This document shows, one piece after another, positions 25,839 through 34,301 of a stretch of DNA of 56,303 bases. This DNA is from Candidatus Iainarchaeum sp. (GTDB taxonomy: Archaea; Iainarchaeota; Iainarchaeia; Iainarchaeales; GCA-2688035), in contig JAFCCO010000007.1 of assembly GCA_017610175.1 (NCBI GenBank), forward strand, positions 1 to 56,303, in the 5' to 3' direction. The first letter of the stretch is position 1. Each line of letters starts with the position of its first letter. A model generated the notes under the pieces. That model saw only the letters and a list, made by a program, of their open reading frames with translations, was not told the DNA's origin and did not search any database. Both the position numbers and the translations under genes were made by a program.

Positions 25839-26842
25839 TTCCAGTACCCCTTAAGGCTCTTCATGTCAACCACTTTGTGCTTTGAACTGCTTTGGTAGCT
25901 TGCTTCAATTACTGCAAGTGCGTTAAGCCCTTCCCTGAAGCCTGTTTCCACCTTGTCCTTTCCGCGCATTGCCTTGCAGAACTCGCGCAGTTCCTCGTCA
26001 ATGCTGTCGGTTTTCCTGAATTTAACAGGCTTTGGCTTTGAGTGGATGTATCTCCCTTTCTTTGTGGTGTCACGACCCATTCTAAGCAATAGCTTGTCCC
26101 GGTCAATGTAAATTGCACCTTCTGTCCCGTAAATTGTGCAAATCTTTTCGCTTGGCATGTTGTAATTTGACTGCAGGAAAACCGTTGCGCCATTTTTAAG
26201 CGTCAAAAGCAGTGCATTGCAGTCCGGAGCCTGGGTCTTGCGGGTTAAATTGCTTATTACCGCACTAACCGACTTAACAGGCCCGAAAAGGTAGTGAATT
26301 ACGTCAATAAAGTGAATTCCAAGCGTTATTAACGGGCCTTCCCTGTGCCTTTTTGCACTCCACCTCCACTGGCTTGGCACAAACTTGAATGCCCCGCCGT
26401 GTGAAAAATTAAAGCTTACGTTAACAATCTTGCCGAGTTTCCCGCTGTCAATAATTTGCTTTGTTTTTCTGAAGCAGCCGTCCCTTCTCTTGTTGTGACC
26501 CGTCATGAAAACCTTTCTGTGTTTCTTAACAAGCGGCTTTAGTGCAAGGGTTGTTTTGTAAAGGTTTGTGACCGGCTTTTCAACAAAAATGTGCTTGCCT
26601 GCCTTGATTGCTTTCTTAATGAATTCAGTGTGCATGTCGTTTGGGGTTGCGATGATAACTCCGTCCACTTCGTTGATTGCTTTCTTCAAATCAGAGGTTC
26701 CCTTTTTCGGGTGGAACTTTTTTGCCTTTGCCTCTTTTGGGTGGTAGCAGTAAACTATTTCGCAGCCGGGAATCTTTTCCACTTTGCTGAAAATTATTTT
26801 TCCAAAATTCCCGGTCCCAATAAGCGACAGTTTCAGAGTCAT
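25835..26842 (-). CDS. Gfo/Idh/MocA-family oxidoreductase
   Basis: NAD(P)-dependent sugar oxidoreductase, 335 residues. LSLIGTGNFGK is the Rossmann loop, VIIATPNDMHTEFI and HIFVEKPVT carry the catalytic Lys (EKP), and GIHFIDVIHYLFG supplies the conserved His of the second domain. Members oxidise the 3-position of UDP-sugars, epimerise, or dehydrogenate inositols. Here it lies with NeuB/SpsF-type genes, so a modified amino sugar is likely. It overlaps the genes on both sides by four bases. Confidence 0.92.
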   Translation of the reverse strand: MTLKLSLIGTGNFGKIIFSKVEKIPGCEIVYCYHPKEAKAKKFHPKKGTSDLKKAINEVDGVIIATPNDMHTEFIKKAIKAGKHIFVEKPVTNLYKTTLALKPLVKKHRKVFMTGHNKRRDGCFRKTKQIIDSGKLGKIVNVSFNFSHGGAFKFVPSQWRWSAKRHREGPLITLGIHFIDVIHYLFGPVKSVSAVISNLTRKTQAPDCNALLLTLKNGATVFLQSNYNMPSEKICTIYGTEGAIYIDRDKLLLRMGRDTTKKGRYIHSKPKPVKFRKTDSIDEELREFCKAMRGKDKVETGFREGLNALAVIEASYQSSSKHKVVDMKSLKGYWK

Positions 26843-27858
26843 TTGCTTTCCCCTTTGGCAAGCTCTTCAAGAATTATGTCCGATTCGTCCAAGTTGCTCA
26901 GGCAACCCTTGCACTGCGGATTTTTTTCAAAGTTTCCATCCGCAAACGAACGCCTCAGTGCCTGCATTTTTTCGTTATTCCAGGCTTTTGCCATGCTCTC
27001 CTCTTTTATGTTGCCGTAAATTAATTCTCCCTCAAAGTCCTCTGAACAAATGGTGTACTTTCCGTCAAATGTTACAATTATTCTGTTCCAGAGAAGGTCG
27101 CAGAACCTTTTCTCGCTGTGCATTGAAGCCATTCTTTTCCTGATCCTTTCAGGAACAAGCTCAACAAATTCCTGATCCTGGTGCCCTGACTGGTTTGTTG
27201 CAACAGAAATAAGCATCTCGTCAATTATGCCGCCCCAAAACTTCTTAACCTCTTTAAGCTCAGAATAATTTTCATTTGTCAGCACAAAAGAGCCGTAGAT
27301 TTTCAGCTTGCTTTTTCTCTCGTCGCGCTCTTCCCTTAGCATCTTGATGTTTTTGTAAAGCAAGTCAAAGTTTCCGCCAGGCCTGAGCTTTTCATAAACC
27401 TCTTTGGATGTTGAGTCAATTGAGAACTTTATGCTGTCCAGCCCCGATTCAAAAATTCGGCCGATTTTGCCCTTGTCCAAAAGAACTCCATTGGTTGTGA
27501 TGTAAACATATCCAAAGCCCTTTTCCTTTGCAAGCTTGATGAAGTCAAAAATATGGTAGTGCAGAAAGGACTCGCCTGTTGTGTAAAGCCCAACCATTTT
27601 TATCCCGATTTCCTTTGCATTGTCAAGCACGGTGCCGTATGTTTCCATGCTCATGTATCCCTTTGGCCTTTTCATGAGGCGGTTTGTGCACATTATACAC
27701 TTTAGGTTGCAGGCGTTTGTAACCTCAACCATTAGGTTCATTGGATATTTTGCTTTGAGCGGATAGCTGTCATCAACAGGTTTACTGCACACATTGAACA
27801 TATGGTTAATGCCCTTGTCAAAGTCCACTTTTTTCGGATTTTTTTCAGTATCAGTCAA
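26839..27858 (-). CDS. Radical SAM/SPASM-domain enzyme
   Basis: NLMVEVTNACNLKCIMC contains CxxxCxxC; GLYTTGESFLH and SIDSTSKEVYEKLRPG are core strands. The C-terminal part has spaced cysteines (RFCDLLWNR, YTICSEDFEG, NPQCKGCLS), the SPASM pattern for auxiliary iron-sulphur clusters. 339 residues, TTG start with no strong ribosome site. It leads the three-gene minus operon 27858-24594 and has its own TATA box (5' end near 27923) and operator variant at 27937. Substrate unknown; it resembles the enzyme at 21031 in layout but not closely in sequence. Confidence 0.88.
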   Translation of the reverse strand: MTDTEKNPKKVDFDKGINHMFNVCSKPVDDSYPLKAKYPMNLMVEVTNACNLKCIMCTNRLMKRPKGYMSMETYGTVLDNAKEIGIKMVGLYTTGESFLHYHIFDFIKLAKEKGFGYVYITTNGVLLDKGKIGRIFESGLDSIKFSIDSTSKEVYEKLRPGGNFDLLYKNIKMLREERDERKSKLKIYGSFVLTNENYSELKEVKKFWGGIIDEMLISVATNQSGHQDQEFVELVPERIRKRMASMHSEKRFCDLLWNRIIVTFDGKYTICSEDFEGELIYGNIKEESMAKAWNNEKMQALRRSFADGNFEKNPQCKGCLSNLDESDIILEELAKGESK

Positions 27859-27913
27859 TTCAGGTCACAGCCGCAAGTCGGATAACTGGGTAGAAAACAT
27901 GTGTTTGGTCAGA

Positions 27914-27947
27914 TTTTTAATAGGTCTCATATGATGATTGCACCAAA
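27914..27947 (-). promoter_or_regulatory. Promoter of minus-strand radical SAM operon with operator ATTGCACCAAA
   Basis: ATTGCACCAAA (27937-27947, read on the plus strand) sits right after the stop of the upstream gene. On the minus strand CTATTAAAAA begins at 27923, 19 bases from the motif centre A27942. The start codon at 27858 is about 65 bases further. Confidence 0.5.
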
Positions 27948-27948
27948 A

Positions 27949-29700
27949 CTAAAGCATTTTTTTAATCAATTCAACAACGCGGGCCGTCGCCTTTCCGTCC
28001 TGCCTAAAGGTTGCATCAAAGACAAACTTTGTCATTTTCTTCTCCAAAAGCCTTCTTTTGCCGCCATCCAAGGCGTCCGAAAGCAAGTTTTCAAGTTTTG
28101 TTGCGTCCCTTACCCTAAGCACAGGATCGGAATCGTAAATTGATTTAATTGGCAACCGCTTGCCGTAAACAACAACCGGCTTTCCAAGAATCATTGCCTC
28201 CAGTCCCACAGAGGAACGCTTCACAATTATCGCGTCAGAGGCATGCAGCAGGTCGGTTAGATTAATCTTTTTCCTAATCTCAACTTTGTCGCCAGCCCAA
28301 GTGAAGTTTGAAAGGTCCTCAAGCGGATGAGGTCTTAATATAAGCCTGTTTTCCGGCCTTGCAGTTACAGCCACTGCAATGTTCTCCAAATCCCGCTTGT
28401 TGAAGTCAAGCGAGCTTGCAAGAACAACAACCCTTTCCTTTGGCTTAATTCCAAGCTCGCGCCTTACTGCTGCCCTGTTGACCTTTTTTGTTATAAGCCT
28501 GTCAAATCTTGGCGCGCCTGTGACAATAACGTCCTTGCCGGGAACCCCGTGCTCTACAAGGTCCTTTTTGAAGCGATTTCCCCACACCGCAATCTTGTCT
28601 GCGGTAAGCGGACAAAAACCCCTAATCCAGTCGCTTCCCCCGACAATTGACTTAAATACCCCGTGCATTAACACAATGCTTTTTGTACCCGCCTGCTTTG
28701 CAAGCAGCGCGCAAATTCTTTCAAACGGAACAAAGTCCTCCCATAGAATGACAAGTGCTGGCTTTTGCGACTTGAAAACTTTGGCCAGTTCCGTGATTGA
28801 GAAAACAAACTCGGGCCAGTCGCGTTCCGCGCACTGGCTAAACTGTACCGCCATAAGGTTAGAAAAGTTTACCCCCTCAAAAACAAACCTTTTTCTAAAA
28901 GCCTGTGAGGACATTAACCTATTAAACTGTTTTTTGAATCTGGAGCGCATTGCTTTTCTTATGGAAATAAATTTAAGCAGCTTGAGCGGGTTAAGCAGCC
29001 TTGTTAAGAGGAATTCGTCCAGTGAAACAATGTTTAGGTTTGAGTCTTGCCCAAGAACCTGCTTGAGGTTTTCAAAATAGCCCCTGCTTCGGATAAAAAT
29101 TGTTTTCTTTCCCCTGCCCTTGAAACCGGAGGAGAGTTCGCTCCAAACAGCGGGAAGCTTTTTCTTTATCTCTGAAAGTTTTCTCGTTGAAATGTTTGGA
29201 TTCCTTGCATAGCTTTCAACAGGTGGCAAGTCAAACTGAAAAACGCGGTTGATCTTCTTTGCCTTGGACAGCGCGGCGATGTATTGGGTTGCTGAACCGT
29301 TTTTGTTTACCATAATCAGTTCAGGGTTGTATTTTTTGTAAGCATTAAGCACGGCCTTGATCATTATGAATATTTTTTTGAAGAACGCGTGAAACTCGGT
29401 TTCGTGAACCACTCCAAGGCTCAATCCACCGAAGGAAATGCTGTTTCCAAAGCTCTTGTCAAAGCCGTACCAGTGCCTTGCAAAAAAGTCAGCTCTGTCC
29501 TCAATCATGCGCAGTTCTGAATCAGGCACAAGGTCAAACGAGTTCACTGCGGTAATTCTTTTTGAGTCAAACTCAAAGTTTGGGGTGAAAAAATCGCACA
29601 AAACAATGAGTTCGCCTCCCCCTGTAAGCTTGTCTGTGTCCATTCTATTCAGGGCAAGCAATTCCCTTTCGCTTGAAACTACTGCAATTCGCTTTTTCAT
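27949..29700 (-). CDS. Capsule/surface-carbohydrate transferase-like protein (CDP-glycerol transferase-like C-terminus)
   Basis: A 583-residue soluble protein. The C-terminal half has the GT-B-like layout of capsule polysaccharide and CDP-glycerol glycerophosphotransferase families: LMHGVFKSIVGG, VTGAPRFDRL, LRPHPLEDLS (the HP motif), HASDAIIVKRSSVGLEAMILGKPVVVYG. The N-terminal half (LCDFFTPNFEF, NPELIMVNKNGSATQYIA) is a second Rossmann-like domain. Transfer of a sugar or polyol phosphate is the likely role; the exact activity is not known from sequence. It abuts the flippase gene upstream with no gap, and AGAGG precedes its ATG. Confidence 0.75.
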   Translation of the reverse strand: MKKRIAVVSSERELLALNRMDTDKLTGGGELIVLCDFFTPNFEFDSKRITAVNSFDLVPDSELRMIEDRADFFARHWYGFDKSFGNSISFGGLSLGVVHETEFHAFFKKIFIMIKAVLNAYKKYNPELIMVNKNGSATQYIAALSKAKKINRVFQFDLPPVESYARNPNISTRKLSEIKKKLPAVWSELSSGFKGRGKKTIFIRSRGYFENLKQVLGQDSNLNIVSLDEFLLTRLLNPLKLLKFISIRKAMRSRFKKQFNRLMSSQAFRKRFVFEGVNFSNLMAVQFSQCAERDWPEFVFSITELAKVFKSQKPALVILWEDFVPFERICALLAKQAGTKSIVLMHGVFKSIVGGSDWIRGFCPLTADKIAVWGNRFKKDLVEHGVPGKDVIVTGAPRFDRLITKKVNRAAVRRELGIKPKERVVVLASSLDFNKRDLENIAVAVTARPENRLILRPHPLEDLSNFTWAGDKVEIRKKINLTDLLHASDAIIVKRSSVGLEAMILGKPVVVYGKRLPIKSIYDSDPVLRVRDATKLENLLSDALDGGKRRLLEKKMTKFVFDATFRQDGKATARVVELIKKML

Positions 29701-31254
29701 CTACAAAAACCTCTGAAGCATTTTGCTTAAAACCGGTTTCTTCAATCCAAACCTTGACTCCGCCAACCGCATCATTTCAACGTCCTCTTCCATTACTCCC
29801 TTCATCAAAACTAACAGTGTGAGGTAGACTGCCATAAACAGCCCTGATGCAACAAGCAACTGTAGGAATGAATTAAAGTAAACCAGACCCATAAGGTAAA
29901 CTGTTACCGCTGCTGTTGCAAAAGAGGCGATTATTGGCTTGAAAAAGCTTGAATTGTAGGGGTGTATCTTAACAAGCACCAGCACCTCAACCAGGGTTAA
30001 GATGTTCCACACTGCAAGGGAGATTGCTGTCGCAATTGCAGCGCCCACAATTCCCTGCCCTGCCCCTATTGATTCAAACAGGGGAATCAGAAACCAGTTA
30101 AGACCTATGTTTACTATTGCGGCCACAACTGTATTAATCAGGTCGTATTTTGTTTTTCCAACCGCCCTAAGCATGCTTTGTGTTGGCCCAACCGCAACAA
30201 CCAGGAAGAAACCGATTGAAAGAATTGCAAGTGACATAAACCCACTTACATACTCTGCACCGTATAAAACTGAGAGCATTTGCTGTGAGAAAAGAATCAG
30301 AAAAAGAAGCATTGGAAGTGAAACAACAAAGATCCATCGTGTAATTGCCTTGAAGAAGAATGACATTTCCCCCATTTTGTTTGCCACAAAGTACCCGGTT
30401 ACAATTGGAACGAAGAGGATTGAAATGCTGTTGTATGCAATTAATTGCAACCTTGCAAGTGTTTCCGCAACGCTGTAAATTCCAACTGCCGCTGAATTAA
30501 CAAAGTATCCGAGCATAAAGGAGTCCAGTGTTGTAAGCAGAAGGGAGAAAAATGTTGCAGCAAGCAATGGAATTGAAAATTTGAATAGCTCTTCGAGCTC
30601 AAACTTTGGCTTAATCTTTGTTTTAACAAAGGGGTAAACCTTTTTCTCCAACAGGTAAAATGCAACAAGCAGTGCAAGCGAATAGCTTAGCAGGAATGCA
30701 AAAACAACCCCGAACAACCTGAACCCGAGTGCGAACAGAATTAACACAAAGAAGAGTTTTGAAGCGGTTTCAAGAATGTTTCTGACGAAAACAAAGTGCT
30801 TCACCTGCTTGAAGCCGAGAATTGCAAGCATTATTGTGCTAAGAAGGGTTCCAATCGGCACTGCGGCGGCGTAATACTTTATCACAAGACTTATTTTTGG
30901 CTCGTTGTAGATTCCAATCCCAATAAAGTCGGAGAGAAGGAACATAATTACCGCAAACACTGTTGCGGAAGCAAGGGTTATTGCAATTGAACCAATCAGC
31001 ACCCCCTTTACACGGGGTTCGTCCCCCTTTTCCCTGTAGAATGGAATAAATCTTGTTACCCCAGATGGCAAGCCAAGGTTTGCAAACATCATTATAAACC
31101 CCAGAATGTTTGCAGCAATAACAAGAATTCCGAGGTTTTCAGGGCCAAGTGTTCTTGCGGTAATAATGCTGTAAAAGTATGCAAAAAACTTGCTTGCAAC
31201 AAACCCAAACAGCGAAATGCCCGCTCCCTTCAACGCAAGAGATAAGTCCTTCAC
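29701..31254 (-). CDS. Oligosaccharide flippase (Wzx/RfbX, MOP superfamily)
   Basis: Multi-spanning membrane protein, 517 residues with about 14 hydrophobic segments. Typical MOP features: GAGISLFGFVASKFFAYFYSIITARTLGPENLGIL at the first helices (the conserved ARxLGPExxG patch) and VGPTQSMLRAVGKTKYDLI in the second half, where family members have a helix-breaking Gly. It would flip a lipid-linked oligosaccharide across the membrane. GTG start. Lies between a GT39-like gene and the capsule transferase. A second flippase is at 40003. Confidence 0.92.
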   Translation of the reverse strand: MKDLSLALKGAGISLFGFVASKFFAYFYSIITARTLGPENLGILVIAANILGFIMMFANLGLPSGVTRFIPFYREKGDEPRVKGVLIGSIAITLASATVFAVIMFLLSDFIGIGIYNEPKISLVIKYYAAAVPIGTLLSTIMLAILGFKQVKHFVFVRNILETASKLFFVLILFALGFRLFGVVFAFLLSYSLALLVAFYLLEKKVYPFVKTKIKPKFELEELFKFSIPLLAATFFSLLLTTLDSFMLGYFVNSAAVGIYSVAETLARLQLIAYNSISILFVPIVTGYFVANKMGEMSFFFKAITRWIFVVSLPMLLFLILFSQQMLSVLYGAEYVSGFMSLAILSIGFFLVVAVGPTQSMLRAVGKTKYDLINTVVAAIVNIGLNWFLIPLFESIGAGQGIVGAAIATAISLAVWNILTLVEVLVLVKIHPYNSSFFKPIIASFATAAVTVYLMGLVYFNSFLQLLVASGLFMAVYLTLLVLMKGVMEEDVEMMRLAESRFGLKKPVLSKMLQRFL

Positions 31255-31262
31255 AACAACAC

Positions 31263-32822
31263 CTAATTCACAGTATACAAAACAGCGCAGTCCTGAATAA
31301 AAACCTGTTCAAGCAAGCCCTGCTGTTCCATCTCCCCAATTACTGCCCGATCCCACGGGTCATCCACACAGGTGAGCGCAAGGTGGCTTACCTTGCTTTG
31401 GGTAATTCCCAAATAAATTTCCTGCGCAGAAAGCCCCCTTACAAACGGGCCGGGTTCCTCCCCCTTTGGAATTCTGAAAATTTCTTCCGGGCCTATTGAT
31501 TCGCGCTTTGCAATCCAGCGCACAGCCCTGAAATGGTTTCCTGAAAGCACTATCTTGCTGCCCTCCGGAAGTGATGAGATTGAATCGTAAAGCCCAGCAC
31601 TCTTCTGGAAACTCAGCTGGTAATAGCCTGCAAAGAAAACCATGTTGAGGAAAGAGTATGCCGCAACAACAACGACTAAAGCAAGAACTGCCTTGCGCCA
31701 GTTTGCGGAAATTGTTTTGATCCCCTGAACAAAGCTTATTGAAAGCAATGGCATTACGGGAAGAATCATCCGTGCAGAAACATACTGCTTGCTTCGTGCG
31801 ATAACAATTATGAAAGCAAAAGCATAAAGCAGGAGAAGCATTAGCGAGTACGGCTCTTTGTTCTTTGCGGAGCGAAGAATTGCAAATGCAAGAAAGAAAG
31901 TTAAGGGGATTGTGATTAGCGAAAGCAAAGCCGCAAGCCCCGCTGGACCAATTGCTTCAATCAACGGCAGCATTTGCTTAACCTGTGCATTCGAGAACAC
32001 ATTGTCAGGCGGAAAAGCCCAAAAGCCTTTGTTAAACTCATACACAAACCCAACAGCCCCAAAAACCGGATTTGAACCTGCAACCCACTGGGGGTAATCA
32101 ACAAGCTGCTGCACGTCCCCCGCATTTGAGGAAAACAATTCACCTGTTCTGAAGAACTCAAAGACAAACCACGACCCCGAAAATAAAAGGGTTACAACTA
32201 TAAAGAGTGGAATCCAAGAGCGGAGTTTTTTCTCCCTTGCGCCAAGCGCAAAAAACAGGATAAATACGGGAAGCAGAATTGTTGCATTTAGTTTTGAGAT
32301 TGCCATTGCAGAAAGGGGAAGTGCGCTGAAAAGCAGGAATTTCTTTTGCTTTGTTTTATGGAATGAAACAAAAAAGTAAACCGACGCAACCACAAGAATG
32401 CTTGAAAATGTTTCAACATAACTTACCCCCGCATACTTTGTCAGCAAAGGCATTACAGTAAAGAATACGCCGCCGTAAACCCAGTTTTTTGGGAAAAGTT
32501 TTTTGAGAAGAATTAGTATTGCGGCAAGCTGGATTGCAGAAACAAGAAGGGTTAAAGGAAGTGCAATCTGGCTAACAGCAAGGCCTGAAATGATTGCAAC
32601 CGATGCCACAAAAATGTGAAACATTGGAGGGGGGACTGTGCTAACACGCAAAAGTTCAATGCCTTCAAACGGCAAAAAACCAGTCTCAGCAATGTGTTCC
32701 GCTATTGCAAGGTGGTACAAGCTGTCGCTTAAAACCGAGTCAGGCAGCGTTATAGCTACGAAAAGCCGGACTAAGACCCCAATAATAAAAAGTGCTAGAA
32801 ACAGTTTTTTATAACTTAACAT
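31263..32822 (-). CDS. GT39/ArnT-like membrane glycosyltransferase
   Basis: A 519-residue protein with about 11-12 hydrophobic segments and a short soluble tail. After the first helix, LPDSVLSDSLYHLAIAEHI carries the acidic loop residues (D/E near 35) where GT-C enzymes bind the metal and polyprenyl-phosphate sugar; VPPPMFHIFVASV and KYAGVSYVETFSSIL follow as in PMT/ArnT members. It should take a sugar from dolichyl-phosphate-sugar on the outer face. The Dpm1-like GT2 genes could supply that donor. It starts opposite the GT2 gene at 32939. Confidence 0.8.
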   Translation of the reverse strand: MLSYKKLFLALFIIGVLVRLFVAITLPDSVLSDSLYHLAIAEHIAETGFLPFEGIELLRVSTVPPPMFHIFVASVAIISGLAVSQIALPLTLLVSAIQLAAILILLKKLFPKNWVYGGVFFTVMPLLTKYAGVSYVETFSSILVVASVYFFVSFHKTKQKKFLLFSALPLSAMAISKLNATILLPVFILFFALGAREKKLRSWIPLFIVVTLLFSGSWFVFEFFRTGELFSSNAGDVQQLVDYPQWVAGSNPVFGAVGFVYEFNKGFWAFPPDNVFSNAQVKQMLPLIEAIGPAGLAALLSLITIPLTFFLAFAILRSAKNKEPYSLMLLLLYAFAFIIVIARSKQYVSARMILPVMPLLSISFVQGIKTISANWRKAVLALVVVVAAYSFLNMVFFAGYYQLSFQKSAGLYDSISSLPEGSKIVLSGNHFRAVRWIAKRESIGPEEIFRIPKGEEPGPFVRGLSAQEIYLGITQSKVSHLALTCVDDPWDRAVIGEMEQQGLLEQVFIQDCAVLYTVN

Positions 32823-32847
32823 CTAAGGAATTTTTTGGCTAACAAAG

Positions 32848-32912
32848 TATATAAACCAAGTCAGGATTTTGCTAGTACAATGGTCGAATCCCGCGCTTGA
32901 GAAGCTATTTAT
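32848..32912. promoter_or_regulatory. Divergent promoter with operator GCTAGTACAAT
   Basis: GCTAGTACAAT (32871-32881) lies between the minus GT39-like gene and the plus GT2 gene. A minus TATA (TTTATATA, 32855-32848) is 21 bases from its centre T32876; a plus TATA-like CTATTTAT (32905-32912) is 29-30 bases away. Both genes start 25-30 bases past their boxes. Confidence 0.5.
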
Positions 32913-32938
32913 TGTTTTCGCAATCTATTTGGTTCAGC

Positions 32939-33901
32939 ATGATTGTAAAGAAACTTGTTGTACTAATTCCCGCACTCAACGAGGAAAGGAAAATCGGCGC
33001 CGTTATTAAATCGGTCCCAAGAAAAATTCGGAGGGTAAAGAAAGTCGAAGTGCTTGTTCTGGATGACGGAAGCACGGATGAGACCGTGCAAAAATCAATC
33101 AAGGCAGGAGCAGACAAAATAGTTTCACACACAAAAAACGAGGGGCTTGGAATTGCATTTAGAGACGGAGTATGGGCTGCACTGAAAATGAACGCAGACC
33201 TTATTGTGAACATTGATGCGGACGGCCAGTTCAACCCAAACGACATTTCAAAAATTATTGAGCCAATTTTAAGAGGACGGGCTGACGTTACAACCTGCAC
33301 CCGCTTTAAGGTAAAATCACTTGAACCAAAAATGCCTGCGATTAAAAAATTTGGAAACAAGCTGTTTACAAAAATGATTAACATCCTAACCAACAGCAAC
33401 TTTACCGATACGCAATGCGGGTTCAGGGCATACACAAAAGAAGCCGCATTGAGAATGAACCTGTTTGGAAAGTTTACCTACACCCAGGAAGCGCTGATGG
33501 ATTTTGTAAACAAGGGAATGGTGGTTGAAGAGGTTCCGTGCAAGGTTGCAGGGGAGCGCGAGGGAAAAAGCCGCATTGTAAAGCACTGGTACAGCTACGG
33601 GCTGAAGGCACTTTTGATTATTATTAGAAGCATCCGCGACTACAAGCCGCTTAGGTTTTTTGGTGGATTAGGACTTTTGTTTGCAGGCGTTGGAATAACT
33701 TATGGGCTGCTTCAGTGGGCAATTTCGCTAACTCCCGGAGTTGACATTCCGCTTTGGAGAATTATTCTGGCATTCCTGCTTATTTTGGTCGGTGCCCTGA
33801 TGATGGTGCTTGCCCTTCTCGCAGACATGCTTGACCGGCAGAGAAAGATCCAGGAAGAGATTCTGTACAAAGTCAAGAAGCAGGAACTTGAACGCAGGTA
33901 A
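32939..33901 (+). CDS. Dolichyl-phosphate sugar synthase-like GT2 with C-terminal helices
   Basis: KLVVLIPALNEERKIGAV, VLDDGSTDET, NIDADGQFNPNDI (DxD) and FTDTQCGFRAYTKEA place it with Dpm1/GtrB-type GT2 enzymes. After the soluble domain two hydrophobic segments (about residues 240-265 and 275-302) end in a basic coiled tail. It would make a polyprenyl-phosphate sugar. ATG 32939 is chosen because the TATA at 32905 puts transcription start near 32930, after the in-frame TTG at 32897. Its stop is one base before the remains of a radical SAM gene on the other strand. Confidence 0.9.
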   Translation: MIVKKLVVLIPALNEERKIGAVIKSVPRKIRRVKKVEVLVLDDGSTDETVQKSIKAGADKIVSHTKNEGLGIAFRDGVWAALKMNADLIVNIDADGQFNPNDISKIIEPILRGRADVTTCTRFKVKSLEPKMPAIKKFGNKLFTKMINILTNSNFTDTQCGFRAYTKEAALRMNLFGKFTYTQEALMDFVNKGMVVEEVPCKVAGEREGKSRIVKHWYSYGLKALLIIIRSIRDYKPLRFFGGLGLLFAGVGITYGLLQWAISLTPGVDIPLWRIILAFLLILVGALMMVLALLADMLDRQRKIQEEILYKVKKQELERR

Positions 33902-34228
33902 CTATTTCCTGAAAATCTTGGAGAAGTAGTTCAGCCCGGTCAAAAGAAGCTTTGGTTCTTGATTAGCCTCTTAATTGCATAGCCCGGTCTGAAATAAATT
34001 TCCCTGTAGACCTTTTTATACATCTTTTCAACAAGTTCGCTGTCAAGTTTTCCCTACTCCTAATATGCCTTGCCCCGAGGCATCCATTCCCGCGGTCTCA
34101 TCAATTAGAACACACCTAATTCCTTTTCCCCTCAGGGCGGCGTTAATGTAAGCTATTCCAAGAGGCGGCGAAGGGTGTGCAACGTAAACCCCGAATGCTG
34201 AGTTGACAAGAGTTATTGAGTGATTCAT
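33902..34228 (-). pseudogene. Wrecked B12-type radical SAM gene (internal deletion and frameshift)
   Basis: Read on the minus strand, ATG 34228 begins 57 good residues of a B12-binding radical SAM protein (SPPLGIAYINAALRGKGIRC, LIDETAGMD). After GILGVGKT comes a stop, and in the next frame the C-terminus of the same family appears: LDSELVEKMYKKVYREIYF, RPGYAIKRLIK. A further frameshift leads to KLLLTGLNYFSKIFRK and a stop at 33904-33902. The whole radical SAM core with its CxxxCxxC is missing, roughly 370 residues compared with 12540-13991. A TATA-like ATTAAAAAAC upstream (34260-34251) remains. RP-Y motifs match those in the intact paralogues. Confidence 0.8.
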
Positions 34229-34250
34229 TAAAGATAATGAAATGGAACAT

Positions 34251-34295
34251 GTTTTTTAATGCAATTTGCACATATATTCTTTGCAAAAATGGGGA
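34251..34295. promoter_or_regulatory. Divergent promoters of radical SAM wreck and APS-kinase-like gene
   Basis: On the minus strand, GCATTAAAAAAC (34262-34251) lies about 25-30 bases before ATG 34228. On the plus strand, CACATATATTC (34269-34279) lies about 25-30 bases before GTG 34302, with GGGGA (34291-34295) as ribosome site. No copy of the recurrent operator is seen here. Confidence 0.45.
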
Positions 34296-34301
34296 ATTAT
34301 T

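Noticed and set aside
28379-29080. Plus-strand open frame of 233 residues
   Set aside because: It lies wholly opposite the 583-residue transferase gene, shows no domain, and has no promoter or ribosome site.
32871-32895. Possible tRNA T-arm: GGTCGAATCCC near a gene start
   Set aside because: The T-loop is one base short and no acceptor, D or anticodon stem can be built around it; the region is a divergent promoter.
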